The notes: a model not told the origin generated them from the letters alone. Shown: positions 1 through 10,812, numbered from the stretch's first letter. The stretch is 64,000 nucleotides of DNA from Candidatus Hodarchaeota archaeon (GCA_029856365.1 JAHQWW010000003.1:1-64000), one strand, 5' to 3'. Numbers and translations are program-made.

Positions 1-271
1 CACGTAGACCCAATTTGTGTGCGGTATATGCTGTGTAACTACTGTCTGTACCACCGCTGATTCCCATAACCGCATCGTAAGGTTTATTCTTTCCCTTTTT
101 CTTAATTTTATTAATCAAAGCATTTAATTTTCTAGGCTCTTTGGCATATACTAACTTCATTCCATAAGGGAAATTGATGTTACAGTGGTTACATACCCCT
201 TTTTCATCGAAGAAAATATCAGGATCCGTTGTATCCATTACGCACTTTGTACATACTCTGACATTATTCAT
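1..271 (-). CDS. N-acetyl sugar amidotransferase-like PP-loop protein (partial, runs off window start)
   Basis: Hand translation of the minus strand from ATG at 271: MNNVRVCTKCVMDTTDPDIFFDEKGVCNHC...AVMGISGGTDSSYTAYTAHKLGLR; CxxC/CxxC zinc motif and SGGTDSS PP-loop. Confidence 0.85.
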   Translation of the reverse strand, partial: MNNVRVCTKCVMDTTDPDIFFDEKGVCNHCNINFPYGMKLVYAKEPRKLNALINKIKKKGKNKPYDAVMGISGGTDSSYTAYTAHKLGLR

Positions 272-273
272 GA

Positions 274-918
274 TTACTTCCATACCATTTTATAGATTTC
301 AAATGCTTCAGCGAATTCAAAGCCTGCCTTAAGACCATAATAGCGTAATAATCCATCATTCGCTTGTTCTTTCATATAGTATCGCTTGCTTTGACTTTTA
401 TAACAATTTAGAGCTTCTAATTTTTTCAAGACATCCTCTTTTGACACTTCTACAAATAATTTAGGATTGAAGGGTTCTACAATAATATTCCAAGAGAGAT
501 TATAACCTAAAATTATTTCAGCAGACCATTTAAACGATCTGAGCGTTTCAATAGCCGTTGTATGATGATCTTGGTGTAAATCATGTGAGGATGGGGTGAA
601 AACTATATGTGGCTCTAATTCGTCTCTTATTCGATCGAGTTCCTGAAGAATTTCTTGTCTCTCTTTATCAAAACCTTTGTTAGAATAATGAAAAAATTCA
701 CAGTTCCCCTCTGGTACCCCCATAATGTCAACAGATTTTTTCATTTCGTCAATAATGAGTATATTATCTTCTATATTTGTCAAAGCAATATAATAAACCT
801 CTGCTCCTAAACGTACACATTTAGCTAAAGTAGCTCCAGCACCTAACTCAACATCATCAGGATGAGGGGATATAAATAATACTTTCGTTTTAGAATCTGT
901 TATTAAATTCAAAGACAT
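274..918 (-). CDS. PIG-L/LmbE family deacetylase
   Basis: PHPDDVELGAG and HDLHQDHH motifs. Confidence 0.9.
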   Translation of the reverse strand: MSLNLITDSKTKVLFISPHPDDVELGAGATLAKCVRLGAEVYYIALTNIEDNILIIDEMKKSVDIMGVPEGNCEFFHYSNKGFDKERQEILQELDRIRDELEPHIVFTPSSHDLHQDHHTTAIETLRSFKWSAEIILGYNLSWNIIVEPFNPKLFVEVSKEDVLKKLEALNCYKSQSKRYYMKEQANDGLLRYYGLKAGFEFAEAFEIYKMVWK

Positions 919-1754
919 TAGTATAACCTGAATTTTTTTAATAGTCCTTTTATTATTAAATTAACTTGATTTTTTTGGTATTCACGTAAAAAAATGGAAT
1001 AATCGGGATAATCAGAGGAAGGTTGTACAACAAAACCAATCATGAGTTGAATTCCTCTGATTAAACGTCGTTTGAGAATTATCTCCTTTATTGAACGACC
1101 GATGACATAGAATGGATGATAATTTGCATCCTTCATAGCTCTACCCCATTCAATATATTTGGTTGGATGTCCTTTACCACCAATACGGTCAAGAGAGTAT
1201 TTTATATCCTTAAAGTGGCCAACATTATAACCTAAATATCTAGCACAATGAATAACAGAACTTTCGTGGTCGAAATTTAATGGATATAACCCTCCCATAT
1301 AGTCAAAGATTTCTCTTCTAATCATTCGTCCCCCTCCAATAGGATGGTCAGGATTAAACCTTTTCATCAATTCTGGTCTATCAGGATGGCCGCTTGCAAC
1401 ACCATATCCTTCCATACGGTTAATTAATCTTTCAGCATAATCTTTAGGCAATTTCATATCTGCAGGAACAATGAAAAGATACTTCCACGCTTTTTTCCTT
1501 AGATATCGTAATCCTGCATTATACACATTAGCCATGACATAAGATGAGACGGCAGAATACCCTCTATCTTTCCTTCTTATCACTATAATCCCATATTTTT
1601 CTTTGTAATAATCTAAAATTTGAGGGGTGGTATCACTAGAGCCATCATCAACTACTACAATATAATTTGGTTTAATGGTCTGATTAAGAATTCGATCTAA
1701 TGTTTTGGCGATAATTTTTCCTTCATTACGAGCACACATCAAAATAGCATACAT
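918..1754 (-). CDS. Family 2 glycosyltransferase
   Basis: GT-A N-terminus, VVVDDGSSDTT, PADMKLP. Confidence 0.85.
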   Translation of the reverse strand: MYAILMCARNEGKIIAKTLDRILNQTIKPNYIVVVDDGSSDTTPQILDYYKEKYGIIVIRRKDRGYSAVSSYVMANVYNAGLRYLRKKAWKYLFIVPADMKLPKDYAERLINRMEGYGVASGHPDRPELMKRFNPDHPIGGGRMIRREIFDYMGGLYPLNFDHESSVIHCARYLGYNVGHFKDIKYSLDRIGGKGHPTKYIEWGRAMKDANYHPFYVIGRSIKEIILKRRLIRGIQLMIGFVVQPSSDYPDYSIFLREYQKNQVNLIIKGLLKKFRLY

Positions 1755-1823
1755 TTATTTTGTCTTCCTATTGTAAACTCTGATTTTCACCAAAACATTA
1801 TCCAGTATTGCTTATATTTTTTC

Positions 1824-2648
1824 TTAAGTTTGATCTAACTCATTGAAGAGTATTTTTTGATAATTTTTTAAGATTTTAATAATTCCATCGGCTCCTATAT
1901 TGAACAGTGCATCCAATATTGAAAGTCCATTGATAAATTTGCCCTGAGCTTGATAATAAGGATTTTTTTCAAGAAAATCAAATATTTCCTGATAAATTAA
2001 TTTGATACCCAAATTCTCGAAATCCGCTTCAGCTTGGTATTCTCGAGCACCTGTTCCACTCAAGTAAACTGTTCCTTGAAAATGTTTAATAAGATTGAGA
2101 TTATACTCTGATTTCACTCCTTTCACTTGAAGTTTACTTGATAGCACTATGGCGTTATCTATAGATAATATTCCCATAATCCCCTTGATAGAATTCAAGT
2201 TAACATCGACTAATGATTCTACACTCTTGAAGCTTTGCATTAACTCTTTTATTTGTGGAAAATATTCCTTGAAGTATGGAGACTTATGATAAACCCCTTT
2301 TATTTGATTTAAATGCTTTGATTGCCAGTTTTGGTTATTATCAACGCTTAAATCCTTTATCAAAGAATAGTCACTAGTTTTTTTCACTGGAATGGTTAAG
2401 TATGTCTTTTCAGATGATGTTGGTGCTTTTCTAATTAGAGTTCTTTTTGTTAAGCTGCGTTTAGTAAATTTTACATTATCATGAAAAATAAAAACATCAC
2501 TACAAAATAATTTGTAGAAATAACCTAACCAAGGAAAGTAATTTGGTTGATGTATAGCTACTACAATTGTATTTCGTGATTTAAAATCAGATTTCTCTTC
2601 TTTCAAAGTGAAAACCATTTTATTATATTCAAACCGAGTATTATTCAT
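1824..2648 (-). CDS. WbqC-like family protein
   Basis: AIHQPNYFPWLGYFYKLFCSDVFIFHDNVKFTKRS motif typical of WbqC. Confidence 0.85.
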   Translation of the reverse strand: MNNTRFEYNKMVFTLKEEKSDFKSRNTIVVAIHQPNYFPWLGYFYKLFCSDVFIFHDNVKFTKRSLTKRTLIRKAPTSSEKTYLTIPVKKTSDYSLIKDLSVDNNQNWQSKHLNQIKGVYHKSPYFKEYFPQIKELMQSFKSVESLVDVNLNSIKGIMGILSIDNAIVLSSKLQVKGVKSEYNLNLIKHFQGTVYLSGTGAREYQAEADFENLGIKLIYQEIFDFLEKNPYYQAQGKFINGLSILDALFNIGADGIIKILKNYQKILFNELDQT

Positions 2649-2697
2649 TATATGATTATGTAATAGTAAATCTGGATTGTATTAACATAAGGTTAAG

Positions 2698-3717
2698 TTA
2701 TTCTTTACAAACCATAAAGTTTTTGAAAGGAATCCTTTCATTTTCTTGGCCAAAGAATTTTTTCACATATTTTTTCAATGATTCCCATTCAGTATCGCTG
2801 ATTTTTTGTTTATTACGATTTTGAAATCCTACTGGTATTTTTGGTATTTTTCCTCTTATTTTCATGTCCATTTCATTTTTGTCAATTAATTCGATAATTT
2901 TGTTCATTTGTTGTTGTGGGTTCTCAACTAGTTTTTCAAGTTGTATTATCACATAATCAGATCGGCTGATATTCTTTAAACTGTCTTCTATTGCCTTGAG
3001 AACGTAGAAAATCTGACCTGTGACCTGTTCATAATCATTACTCTTTTTTAATTCAAAATATTCTGGTGGTTTGAGAGAAAACCATTCTTTAGTGTTTCCA
3101 AAAATGGCTTTTCTTCCAAGCAGGATTGATTGTGCTTGATAGAGAGGATTTCGCAAACATATTACGAATTTGGCCTTATTTAGCGCCTTTTTTAGGAATG
3201 TGACCTGTAAGTTACAATATAAACTCCTGAATGCCATAGGTAGGGTGAAAACACTTTCTAATGCTGCTATTTCCTGTTTAAAGTATTTTAAATCAGTTTT
3301 TTTAATTAAATCCTTAGGCATCTTATGATTTTCATCGAATTGAAACCATCTTTGCCAGAAATAGCTAAAGTGATGTGGTTCATTCCATCCTGATGTTCTT
3401 CCATAATTCGATTGGAAAGACATTGGATGTGAGGTGCGAACTTCAAACGCTTTTTCCTGAAGTGCGCCAAAATATGGGGCTTTCCAAAATCTAGCTAAAA
3501 AATTTGAAATATATCCAAAATAACCCGTTTCTGCAACTAATTGATATAGTAGAGTAGTTGCACTTCTTGGTGCTCCGAGAATGAAAATAACGGACTTTTT
3601 AGGTTCGGTAAAAGTTGAAACTAATCCTTTTTCAATTGGTTCTAGAATATTGTTTATTTCCTCTAAGCTTCTTTCTGTTTTTGGATCTTTCTGGTACTCC
3701 TTTAACCGTTCACTCAT
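2698..3717 (-). CDS. Sulfotransferase family protein
   Basis: PAPS-binding-like ILGAPRSATTLLYQLVAETG; FVICLRNPLYQAQS. Confidence 0.8.
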   Translation of the reverse strand: MSERLKEYQKDPKTERSLEEINNILEPIEKGLVSTFTEPKKSVIFILGAPRSATTLLYQLVAETGYFGYISNFLARFWKAPYFGALQEKAFEVRTSHPMSFQSNYGRTSGWNEPHHFSYFWQRWFQFDENHKMPKDLIKKTDLKYFKQEIAALESVFTLPMAFRSLYCNLQVTFLKKALNKAKFVICLRNPLYQAQSILLGRKAIFGNTKEWFSLKPPEYFELKKSNDYEQVTGQIFYVLKAIEDSLKNISRSDYVIIQLEKLVENPQQQMNKIIELIDKNEMDMKIRGKIPKIPVGFQNRNKQKISDTEWESLKKYVKKFFGQENERIPFKNFMVCKE

Positions 3718-3928
3718 GTGGATGACGATTTAATAACCTATTTTTAGAAGTAACTTATCTTCTGATAGGATGTCTTTGACTGTTAATACTAAGATTTAAA
3801 GTTATTACAAGTTATGTTATAAGAATTTGGTTTATTTACCCGAGTTTTAAGATTAAGTGGAGAATTTACTTTTATTGATGGGCGATTCATTAGTAAATTA
3901 AAAAAATCATCTTACATATTTCCTGTTA

Positions 3929-4765
3929 TTAAAAGTGTAAAAAGAACTTCCACCCAAAATAATCTCTCACTTCTTTATCTTTTAACCGCCATTTATTCTT
4001 TCTTGCTTGAAAATATCCTTTAAGCAGTGTTAAACCACCTGTTCTGGCTAAAACAACCTTCATAAGAAGTAGAATTGGATTGTAACCAAAAAGATAAGTT
4101 AAACGACCATTACGATGAAGATCTTTCTTTACAACACGAGTAGTAGGTCGGCTAGTGTAAAAATGAGTATCGTCAACTTGAGGAGCTTTAAACTTTCTTA
4201 TTTTAGCTTTTGTATTTATCCAAGTATCCCAAGCGACTTCAGGAAAATCATCCAAGTCTATTGTTTTTAGAAATGATGTCTTAATGACTTTACCTGCTCC
4301 TCTAGCATCTTTTCTACCCACTTTCGCCCCTATATTTATTTCTTCCTCGTATTCGTCATCTTCAGTTTTGACGACAAGTACTCCCGATGCACAAGCATAA
4401 TCTGGATTTTTTTCCAGTATGTCTATCATTTTATAATAATAATGTTTAGATGGTCTAGTATCGGTATCAATTATTGATAAATAATCTATATCAGTATCTT
4501 TAATGCTTAACCATGCCTTTTTCAAACCTCTTCCAATGGTATCTAAGTTAGGCTCATCTTTTTTTGGCATAACAAGAGGCTCAATATTTAACTCCCCATA
4601 TTTTTCAGATAAACGTTTTATTTCTTCCAATACACGTTGATCAGGTGAACCATCATCAATAAAAATAGTTTTTATGGGTTTTAATGTTTGTTCCATTAAT
4701 GATTTAGCAAGTTCTTCGAGTGGCTCAAACTCGTTGTATACTTGCACTAATATACAGAGTTTCAA
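3929..4765 (-). CDS. Family 2 glycosyltransferase
   Basis: TIFIDDGSPD and IIDTDTRPS motifs. Confidence 0.8.
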   Translation of the reverse strand: MKLCILVQVYNEFEPLEELAKSLMEQTLKPIKTIFIDDGSPDQRVLEEIKRLSEKYGELNIEPLVMPKKDEPNLDTIGRGLKKAWLSIKDTDIDYLSIIDTDTRPSKHYYYKMIDILEKNPDYACASGVLVVKTEDDEYEEEINIGAKVGRKDARGAGKVIKTSFLKTIDLDDFPEVAWDTWINTKAKIRKFKAPQVDDTHFYTSRPTTRVVKKDLHRNGRLTYLFGYNPILLLMKVVLARTGGLTLLKGYFQARKNKWRLKDKEVRDYFGWKFFLHF

Positions 4766-4932
4766 TGATTATCTCCTTGTTTTTTCCAGATTAAATTCAC
4801 TAAATATCTTTTGGATTATTGAATTCCTCTCTTTTTTCCGATATTGTCTTACTATTTTCTTTAAATTGGCTTTTTTACTAATTTTTGAGATCCTTGTCCG
4901 ATTTCTTGTGAATTGCAGCATGTTGGAAGGAA

Positions 4933-5946
4933 TTAAACCTCATCCTGAGTTAATATTGGCTTTGATGCATCTTTTCTTAGTCTTTGTGTAATTACCATAA
5001 GGAATATTAGCCCCAAGGTTACACCAAACCATAAAGTTGTCATTCGTATCAGAATAACCAAGGCTCCAGCCGTTGATAAACTAATAACTAGAAAGTTTAC
5101 TAAGAATAACTCCATGCTACCCTCCATTATACCTAATCCACCAGGAAGGAAAGATAAAGCTCCAAGGAGAGATGAGGTTGCATAAATAAAGATAGAGGCT
5201 TCAAATGTAATAGATATCCCCAGACTCTGTGCCAACAAGAAAAAACCCAGGCCCTCACATGCCCATCCTATGATTCCTAATAGCAAGGCTCCCAAAAACA
5301 CGTCGTAATGAAAGGTGACCACTACATCTGATCGAAATTTATCTATTTTCTTTCCCACTCCAAACAACGGCTTTAAATGGAAGATCCAGCTAAAAAGATT
5401 ATATAATGGATCGAATAAGGTAATTAAAACTCCCATGAGAATTCCGAAAAGAATTATTACAAGCACAAGTAAGAAATCAACTGATTGTTGAAAACCCAAG
5501 ATTAAGATTCCTATTAGCGCCAGGATAGTCACCGCTAGTAAGTCTATTAATCGTTCTGAGAAAGTGGAAGCAAGACCTTTTGAGAGATCTACAGAACTTG
5601 TTTTTTGTAGAAAAAAGGCCCTAATAGACTCACCAACTTTTGCAGGAGTTATCGACAGACTTAGACCTGCGAAAAATATTAGAAAGTTCTCTTTGAACGG
5701 GATTTCAAGTTCTAGACTTCGTGTGAATAGAAGCCATTTGAAAAATCTGCAAAAATAATTTCCCAAGCTTAGAAACACAGCTAATATGACCACTACAGGA
5801 TCAACAGTGATTATTTGTTTTATCAGATCCTCCCAATCACTGAAAATCATTATGAGAAGGTAAACGAATATTGCCAGTATTATGGTAAAAAGAAAAGAAC
5901 GGAAATTCAAAACTTGAGGTATAGTTTCCTTTTTTAACGTTTCCAT
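4933..5946 (-). CDS. Lysylphosphatidylglycerol synthase-type (AglD/UPF0104-like) integral membrane protein
   Basis: Multiple TM helices; FFAGLSLSITPAKVGESIRAFFL and SFLPGGLGIMEGSM motifs. Confidence 0.8.
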   Translation of the reverse strand: METLKKETIPQVLNFRSFLFTIILAIFVYLLIMIFSDWEDLIKQIITVDPVVVILAVFLSLGNYFCRFFKWLLFTRSLELEIPFKENFLIFFAGLSLSITPAKVGESIRAFFLQKTSSVDLSKGLASTFSERLIDLLAVTILALIGILILGFQQSVDFLLVLVIILFGILMGVLITLFDPLYNLFSWIFHLKPLFGVGKKIDKFRSDVVVTFHYDVFLGALLLGIIGWACEGLGFFLLAQSLGISITFEASIFIYATSSLLGALSFLPGGLGIMEGSMELFLVNFLVISLSTAGALVILIRMTTLWFGVTLGLIFLMVITQRLRKDASKPILTQDEV

Positions 5947-5989
5947 TTAAAAAACCATGAAATTAACTTAAATCAAGGGGTTTAACCAG

Positions 5990-7051
5990 TTAATAGACTA
6001 ATAATCTCTTTAAATGAGGATCTTTTGTGAGTTTCTCTGTTATCCGCTTTATGTCTCGAGCACTATTCCTATGACAAACAAATACACAGTCATTGGTATC
6101 TATGATCACTAAATTTGAAATTCCTAACGCTACTACTGGTTTTTCTCCAAAAATTACGCTATTCTTCACATCAATTCCCATAAAATCCCCGTGAATAATG
6201 TTTCCATCTGAATCTGATTCTGAGATGCAGTCTAAAGAATCCCATGTACCTATATCGTCCCAAGGAAAATCTCCTTTCACAACTACTAAATCGGATGTTT
6301 TCTCCATAACGCCATAATCAATTGAGACTTTTGGGAGGGAAAGAAAAGCGTTATATACCTCCTTTTCATCAAATTCTGACTCCCGAATTTTTTCTAGGGC
6401 TTGAAAGAGAGATGGTATATATTTGCGAATTTTTTCATATAGGACCGAAGGTTTGACAATAAACATACCAGAATTCCACAAATACCCCTGCTTAATATAT
6501 TCTTGAACTTTAACTTCATCTGGCTTCTCCTTGAAGCTCTCAACGTCATATATTGGAACAGGAGTTTGAGTAATCCTTTTTCCAGGACTGATATATCCAA
6601 AACGAGTTTCATTACGACTTGGTTTTATTCCAATTGTTGAAATCTTTCCTTTTTCGGCCAATTGAACTGCAGCTTCTAAAACTTCTTTAAAACGGGTTAT
6701 ATCTGGTAAATGATAATCTGCTCCCATAAATAGTATTACTTCATCTTTGTTTTCGTTAAGAAACTGTGCACAAACATAGCCCATACCGGCTGCAGAATCA
6801 CGACCCAACGGTTCTACTATCATTCGAGCTAGAGGTAATTGTTCTCGGATAATTGGTACAAATTCTTTTCGTATAGATACTGAGGTGTTCTTCTCTCCAA
6901 CAATTTGACAAGCAATCTCGAAAGTTCGTTGAATTAAAGATTTTTTTCCATCAAGAGAGATGAATTGTTTAGGCTTATTCTTACGTGATTTTGGCCACAA
7001 ACGTTCTCCTCCTCCTCCAGCTAAAATTACAATATAAACCACTGGTTTCAC
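5990..7051 (-). CDS. Mannose-1-phosphate guanylyltransferase
   Basis: ILAGGGGERLWPKSRKNKPKQF pyrophosphorylase signature; FKEKPD; WNSGMF. Confidence 0.9.
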   Translation of the reverse strand: MKPVVYIVILAGGGGERLWPKSRKNKPKQFISLDGKKSLIQRTFEIACQIVGEKNTSVSIRKEFVPIIREQLPLARMIVEPLGRDSAAGMGYVCAQFLNENKDEVILFMGADYHLPDITRFKEVLEAAVQLAEKGKISTIGIKPSRNETRFGYISPGKRITQTPVPIYDVESFKEKPDEVKVQEYIKQGYLWNSGMFIVKPSVLYEKIRKYIPSLFQALEKIRESEFDEKEVYNAFLSLPKVSIDYGVMEKTSDLVVVKGDFPWDDIGTWDSLDCISESDSDGNIIHGDFMGIDVKNSVIFGEKPVVALGISNLVIIDTNDCVFVCHRNSARDIKRITEKLTKDPHLKRLLVY

Positions 7052-7165
7052 CTTACTCCAACAGAAATGTCAAACATTATTCTTTCTTTTTTTAAAGTTG
7101 TTATAAAATTGATTGAGAGCTAATTATGATTTTGATCAACGTATTTTCACTCTTCAAGTTGATTT

Positions 7166-7540
7166 CTATTGAATATGGAGATTGACTAATCGGATTAACT
7201 CTTTAGAACTAAATGGTTTAGTGATATATTCAACAGCTCCCGCTTGTAGTCCTAGTTCTATATCATGACTTAGAATCTTAGCAGAAAAAATAATAATTGG
7301 AATATTTTTGTATATTTCATCTTTTTTGAGACGGTGACATACATCAAGCCCAGATAATCCACCAGGCATTTTAATATCTAAAAGTATTAAATCAGGTATC
7401 TTTTGGACCTGTTCAAGGGCTTCTTTCCCATTTAATGCTTCCCAAATTTCGAATCCTTCATATTCTAAGATTGTACGGAGTAAACTGAGTGTATCTACTT
7501 CATCATCGACGATTAAAATCCTCTTTTTTTCAATAGGCAT
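7166..7540 (-). CDS. Response regulator receiver domain protein (stand-alone)
   Basis: ILIVDDEVDT, LILLDIKMPG, KPFSSKEL. Confidence 0.9.
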   Translation of the reverse strand: MPIEKKRILIVDDEVDTLSLLRTILEYEGFEIWEALNGKEALEQVQKIPDLILLDIKMPGGLSGLDVCHRLKKDEIYKNIPIIIFSAKILSHDIELGLQAGAVEYITKPFSSKELIRLVNLHIQ

Positions 7541-7789
7541 TGTTTAAACCGAATTGAATATATTTTCCCAAACACCGTTGATTAGAGTTAGATTTTATAA
7601 GGGCTATATAAGCCTTTATAGTAAAAAACAAAAAAACTCCCGACAATTAAAAGGTATGATTTAGTAGTGTCAAAAAGCTCCTTCAAACGAGGCTAACTTC
7701 TCTGTTTATGCTATAATTCATCCAATTTCAAGGCCTGGCCTAATTCTCTAAAAAAAAGGATTAAGCTGAAAAAAATCTGTACAGATGTG

Positions 7790-8968
7790 TTAACATAACA
7801 GGTTGTATAGTGTCCCACGCTCGCATGATGTTCTTTGAAGTTGATGAATACTCCTCTGAATTTTTTCAGGAGTAGCAAGCTGTCCAAATAGCCCACCAGC
7901 CGAACGTGTTATGTTTTCCTCAAATAATGTTCCCCCGAAATCGTTGCAGCCAGCTGTTAATGTGATCTGAGCCATTGGAAACCCTAATTTTACCCAAGAC
8001 GTTTGAATGTTCTTAAATAGGTCTCCTAAAAATAATCGGGAGACAGCATAAAATTTTATATAATCTAAGCTACTTAATTCATGAAAAGAATGATTTTGCT
8101 TTAATTGCGTATTTTCTGCAATGAAGGGAAGGGGAATAAATTCTGTAAAACCATGGGTTTTTTCCTGAATCATTCGTAATATTGAGAGATGACGAACCCA
8201 ATGTTGAGAATTTTCGATATGGCCAAAAAGAATTGTGGCTGTTGTTGGAATCCCCAGCTGATGGGATAATTCAATAATATGAATCCATTCAGCACTACTC
8301 AATTTGTGGGGACATATGACTTTACGAATATTATCGTCAAGAATTTCGGCTGCTGTTCCAGGTATAGATCCTAAACCATGTTTTTTAAATTCCAATAAAA
8401 CATCTTCGACATCTTCTTTTATAGAATTAGCTGCATGAGTAATTTCTTGAGGAGAAAATGCATGAATATGAAGAGTAGGATCAATCTCTTTTAAATTCTG
8501 AAGGATTTCAAGATATGAATCAAAATCCACTGCAGGATGAATCCCTCCTTGAACACAGACCTCCGTTATATGATATGGATATGTTTGCTCAATTTTTTTT
8601 CTGATACTTTCAATTGAAATATCGAAATATCCCTCTTTTGAACCAAGAGGTACAGAATATGCACAAAACAGACAATTATTTGAACAGATATTAGTGAAGT
8701 TTATGTTACGATTAACAACGTATGTTATTATGGATCCTACTTGACGTTCTCTTATTATGTCTGCTACCTGACCTAAAAGATAAATTTCACGTCCCTGCGC
8801 CGAAAAGAGAATCGATAATTCTTCAACTGTAGGAATCTCATCATTTAGAATCTGTTTCAGTACATTACGGAGTTCTCTTCTGGCTTTTCGTAGATCAAAC
8901 TCCTCTAGGTCAGTCCGTTTCGCCGTTTTATCTAACCATCCGTGTTTCAAGTTTTTTAATAGAAGCAA
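7790..8968 (-). CDS. cofH: FO synthase subunit 2 (CofH), radical SAM
   Basis: NINFTNICSNNCLFCAYS radical SAM CxxxCxxC, CVQGGIHP; adjacent to CofG. Confidence 0.9.
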   Translation of the reverse strand: MLLLKNLKHGWLDKTAKRTDLEEFDLRKARRELRNVLKQILNDEIPTVEELSILFSAQGREIYLLGQVADIIRERQVGSIITYVVNRNINFTNICSNNCLFCAYSVPLGSKEGYFDISIESIRKKIEQTYPYHITEVCVQGGIHPAVDFDSYLEILQNLKEIDPTLHIHAFSPQEITHAANSIKEDVEDVLLEFKKHGLGSIPGTAAEILDDNIRKVICPHKLSSAEWIHIIELSHQLGIPTTATILFGHIENSQHWVRHLSILRMIQEKTHGFTEFIPLPFIAENTQLKQNHSFHELSSLDYIKFYAVSRLFLGDLFKNIQTSWVKLGFPMAQITLTAGCNDFGGTLFEENITRSAGGLFGQLATPEKIQRSIHQLQRTSCERGTLYNLLC

Positions 8969-10076
8969 GCTTATAAACTTGTGGTGAGAGCCACTCTAAA
9001 TTAATGTAGCGAGGGTATACTGGGAGTCTCTCACACAATTGATACCCAATTTTTCTGGTAATCTGTTCCAGTTTAGAAAATGAAGGCCAATTATGATCTG
9101 GATTTATAAAATCCAGCGTAATGGAAGAAACTCCTCCCCAATCAGACATTCCTGCTTCTAGAAAGCGATGTTCATGGCCCTCTACAAGATTTGGAGGGAT
9201 TTGAATTGAAATTTCAGGGGGGAGGATATGACGTGCAATGATAAGGATTTTTTCCATCAAATCTATTGATGGAGGAGGGAAGTTCGCCATAATACTATTT
9301 CTATTAGGTTGAAAATTCTGAATAATCACTTCTTGAAGGTGTCGATACTTCTGATGGACATTTTTCAAAGCAAATAAACTTGCTACGATTTCTTCCAGAG
9401 TTTCACCAATTCCAACTAAAATCCCACTTGTGAATGGGATTTTCAATTTTCCTGCTTTTTCAATAGTAGCCATTCTTTTTTTGGGATGTTTATCAGGAGA
9501 TTGTTCATGGGGTAAACCTAAATGTGTTAATCTTGAGCTTATCGTTTCAAGCATCAACCCTATACTAGCGGATACTTCACGTAAATAGCTAAGTTCATCA
9601 AAAGTCAATGTTCCACTGTTTATATGGGGTAATAACTCGTATTTCAAAGCTTTTTCAGCGATAAAGTAAGTATACTCGATTGTTGTGTTAAATCCGTGGT
9701 TTGATAACCATTTCTTTGCATAAGGATATTTTTTTTCAGGTTTGTCTCCCATCGTAATGAGAACTTCGGATACCTTATGGGTTCTTGCATTGGTTAAAAT
9801 TTTCTCTATTTTTTCTGGCTTTAAGAACTCTTGGCCTCGGGGTACCTTGGAACGACGAAATCCACAATAATGACATGCATTCCGACAGAGAAACGTTAAA
9901 GGAATAAAAATGTTGTTTGTAAATGTAATTTGGTTTTGATAAACATTGAAAGCAATAGATTGAGCAGATTTTTTCCAAAGACTTATTTCATTTGGATCAT
10001 TTTGATGTAAAAATTCTATTGCTTGGTTAATAGTTATTGATTTGGGAGGATTAAGTGAAGAGGTATTAAATGCCAA
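8928..10076 (-). CDS. cofG: FO synthase subunit 1 (CofG), radical SAM
   Basis: FIPLTFLCRNACHYCGF CxxxCxxC; ILVGIGETLEE; QNFQPN. Confidence 0.9.
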   Translation of the reverse strand: MAFNTSSLNPPKSITINQAIEFLHQNDPNEISLWKKSAQSIAFNVYQNQITFTNNIFIPLTFLCRNACHYCGFRRSKVPRGQEFLKPEKIEKILTNARTHKVSEVLITMGDKPEKKYPYAKKWLSNHGFNTTIEYTYFIAEKALKYELLPHINSGTLTFDELSYLREVSASIGLMLETISSRLTHLGLPHEQSPDKHPKKRMATIEKAGKLKIPFTSGILVGIGETLEEIVASLFALKNVHQKYRHLQEVIIQNFQPNRNSIMANFPPPSIDLMEKILIIARHILPPEISIQIPPNLVEGHEHRFLEAGMSDWGGVSSITLDFINPDHNWPSFSKLEQITRKIGYQLCERLPVYPRYINLEWLSPQVYKLASIKKLETRMVR

Positions 10077-10093
10077 AACTAGGCCTCGGTTTG

Positions 10094-10747
10094 TTAATAT
10101 AACATTAATTCTATCTGTTCTAATATTCTTCTAAAGCGAGTTGGCTGAAAAACCATGGTTAAATGCTGTTTTAAGTATTTAACATCATTAATAGTATCTA
10201 AGTCTCGAGCAAAGGGATCAAAGTTGAGTACACGATATTTAAGATTTTTAGTATTAGCCTCTGCTTGAAATCGTTTGGAACTATTTTCCCCGAATTGTAA
10301 TGATAAAAAATTACGATTTCTTAAATACAACGCAGCGGTTCCCGAGTTTTTATCGCTTGAGATTGAGGGAACAATCAGTACATCAGTATAGATAGTTTCT
10401 TTTAACAATTGTTGTAAAAATTCTTGAGATATGTATGGTAAATCTGGCATAAGAATTAAAATCGGTTGTTCTTGTGATATTTCTTGTATAGCTTCTGTTA
10501 ACGCCAAATTTAAATCAATACCCAAGTCACAATAAGTGAATGTAGCTCCTAATTCCTCACTTTGATTTATAATAGAAATAGAAGGAGAAATAACACCAAA
10601 AGGACATGAAACTGATCTTATGGTGTCAATGGTTTGAAAAAATGTGATTTCTACTAAATTATCTATAAGTGTAGAAAATTTAGCAGGTACCACTGCTTTT
10701 ATTCGTGTTTTTGTTTCTACAAAATCCTTAATCGGAATAAGTATCAT
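10094..10747 (-). CDS. cofC: 2-phospho-L-lactate guanylyltransferase (CofC)
   Basis: MILIPIKDFVETKTRI; ILMPDLPYIS; position in F420 cluster. Confidence 0.85.
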   Translation of the reverse strand: MILIPIKDFVETKTRIKAVVPAKFSTLIDNLVEITFFQTIDTIRSVSCPFGVISPSISIINQSEELGATFTYCDLGIDLNLALTEAIQEISQEQPILILMPDLPYISQEFLQQLLKETIYTDVLIVPSISSDKNSGTAALYLRNRNFLSLQFGENSSKRFQAEANTKNLKYRVLNFDPFARDLDTINDVKYLKQHLTMVFQPTRFRRILEQIELMLY

Positions 10748-10812
10748 AGTCTTAGGTTTTTCCAGAAGTCAAACACCTTCGTCAGTTCACGAAAGGTTGG
10801 AACTTATTTTTA

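Noticed and set aside
4674-4991. Plus-strand ORF of 105 aa
   Set aside because: Antisense to the glycosyltransferase and flippase-like genes; low-complexity hydrophobic/Phe-rich translation with no motif.
8928-8968. 41-bp overlap of cofH and cofG frames as a possible fused FO synthase or frameshift
   Set aside because: Both frames have intact stop/start; the overlap may simply reflect an over-extended N-terminus of cofH.
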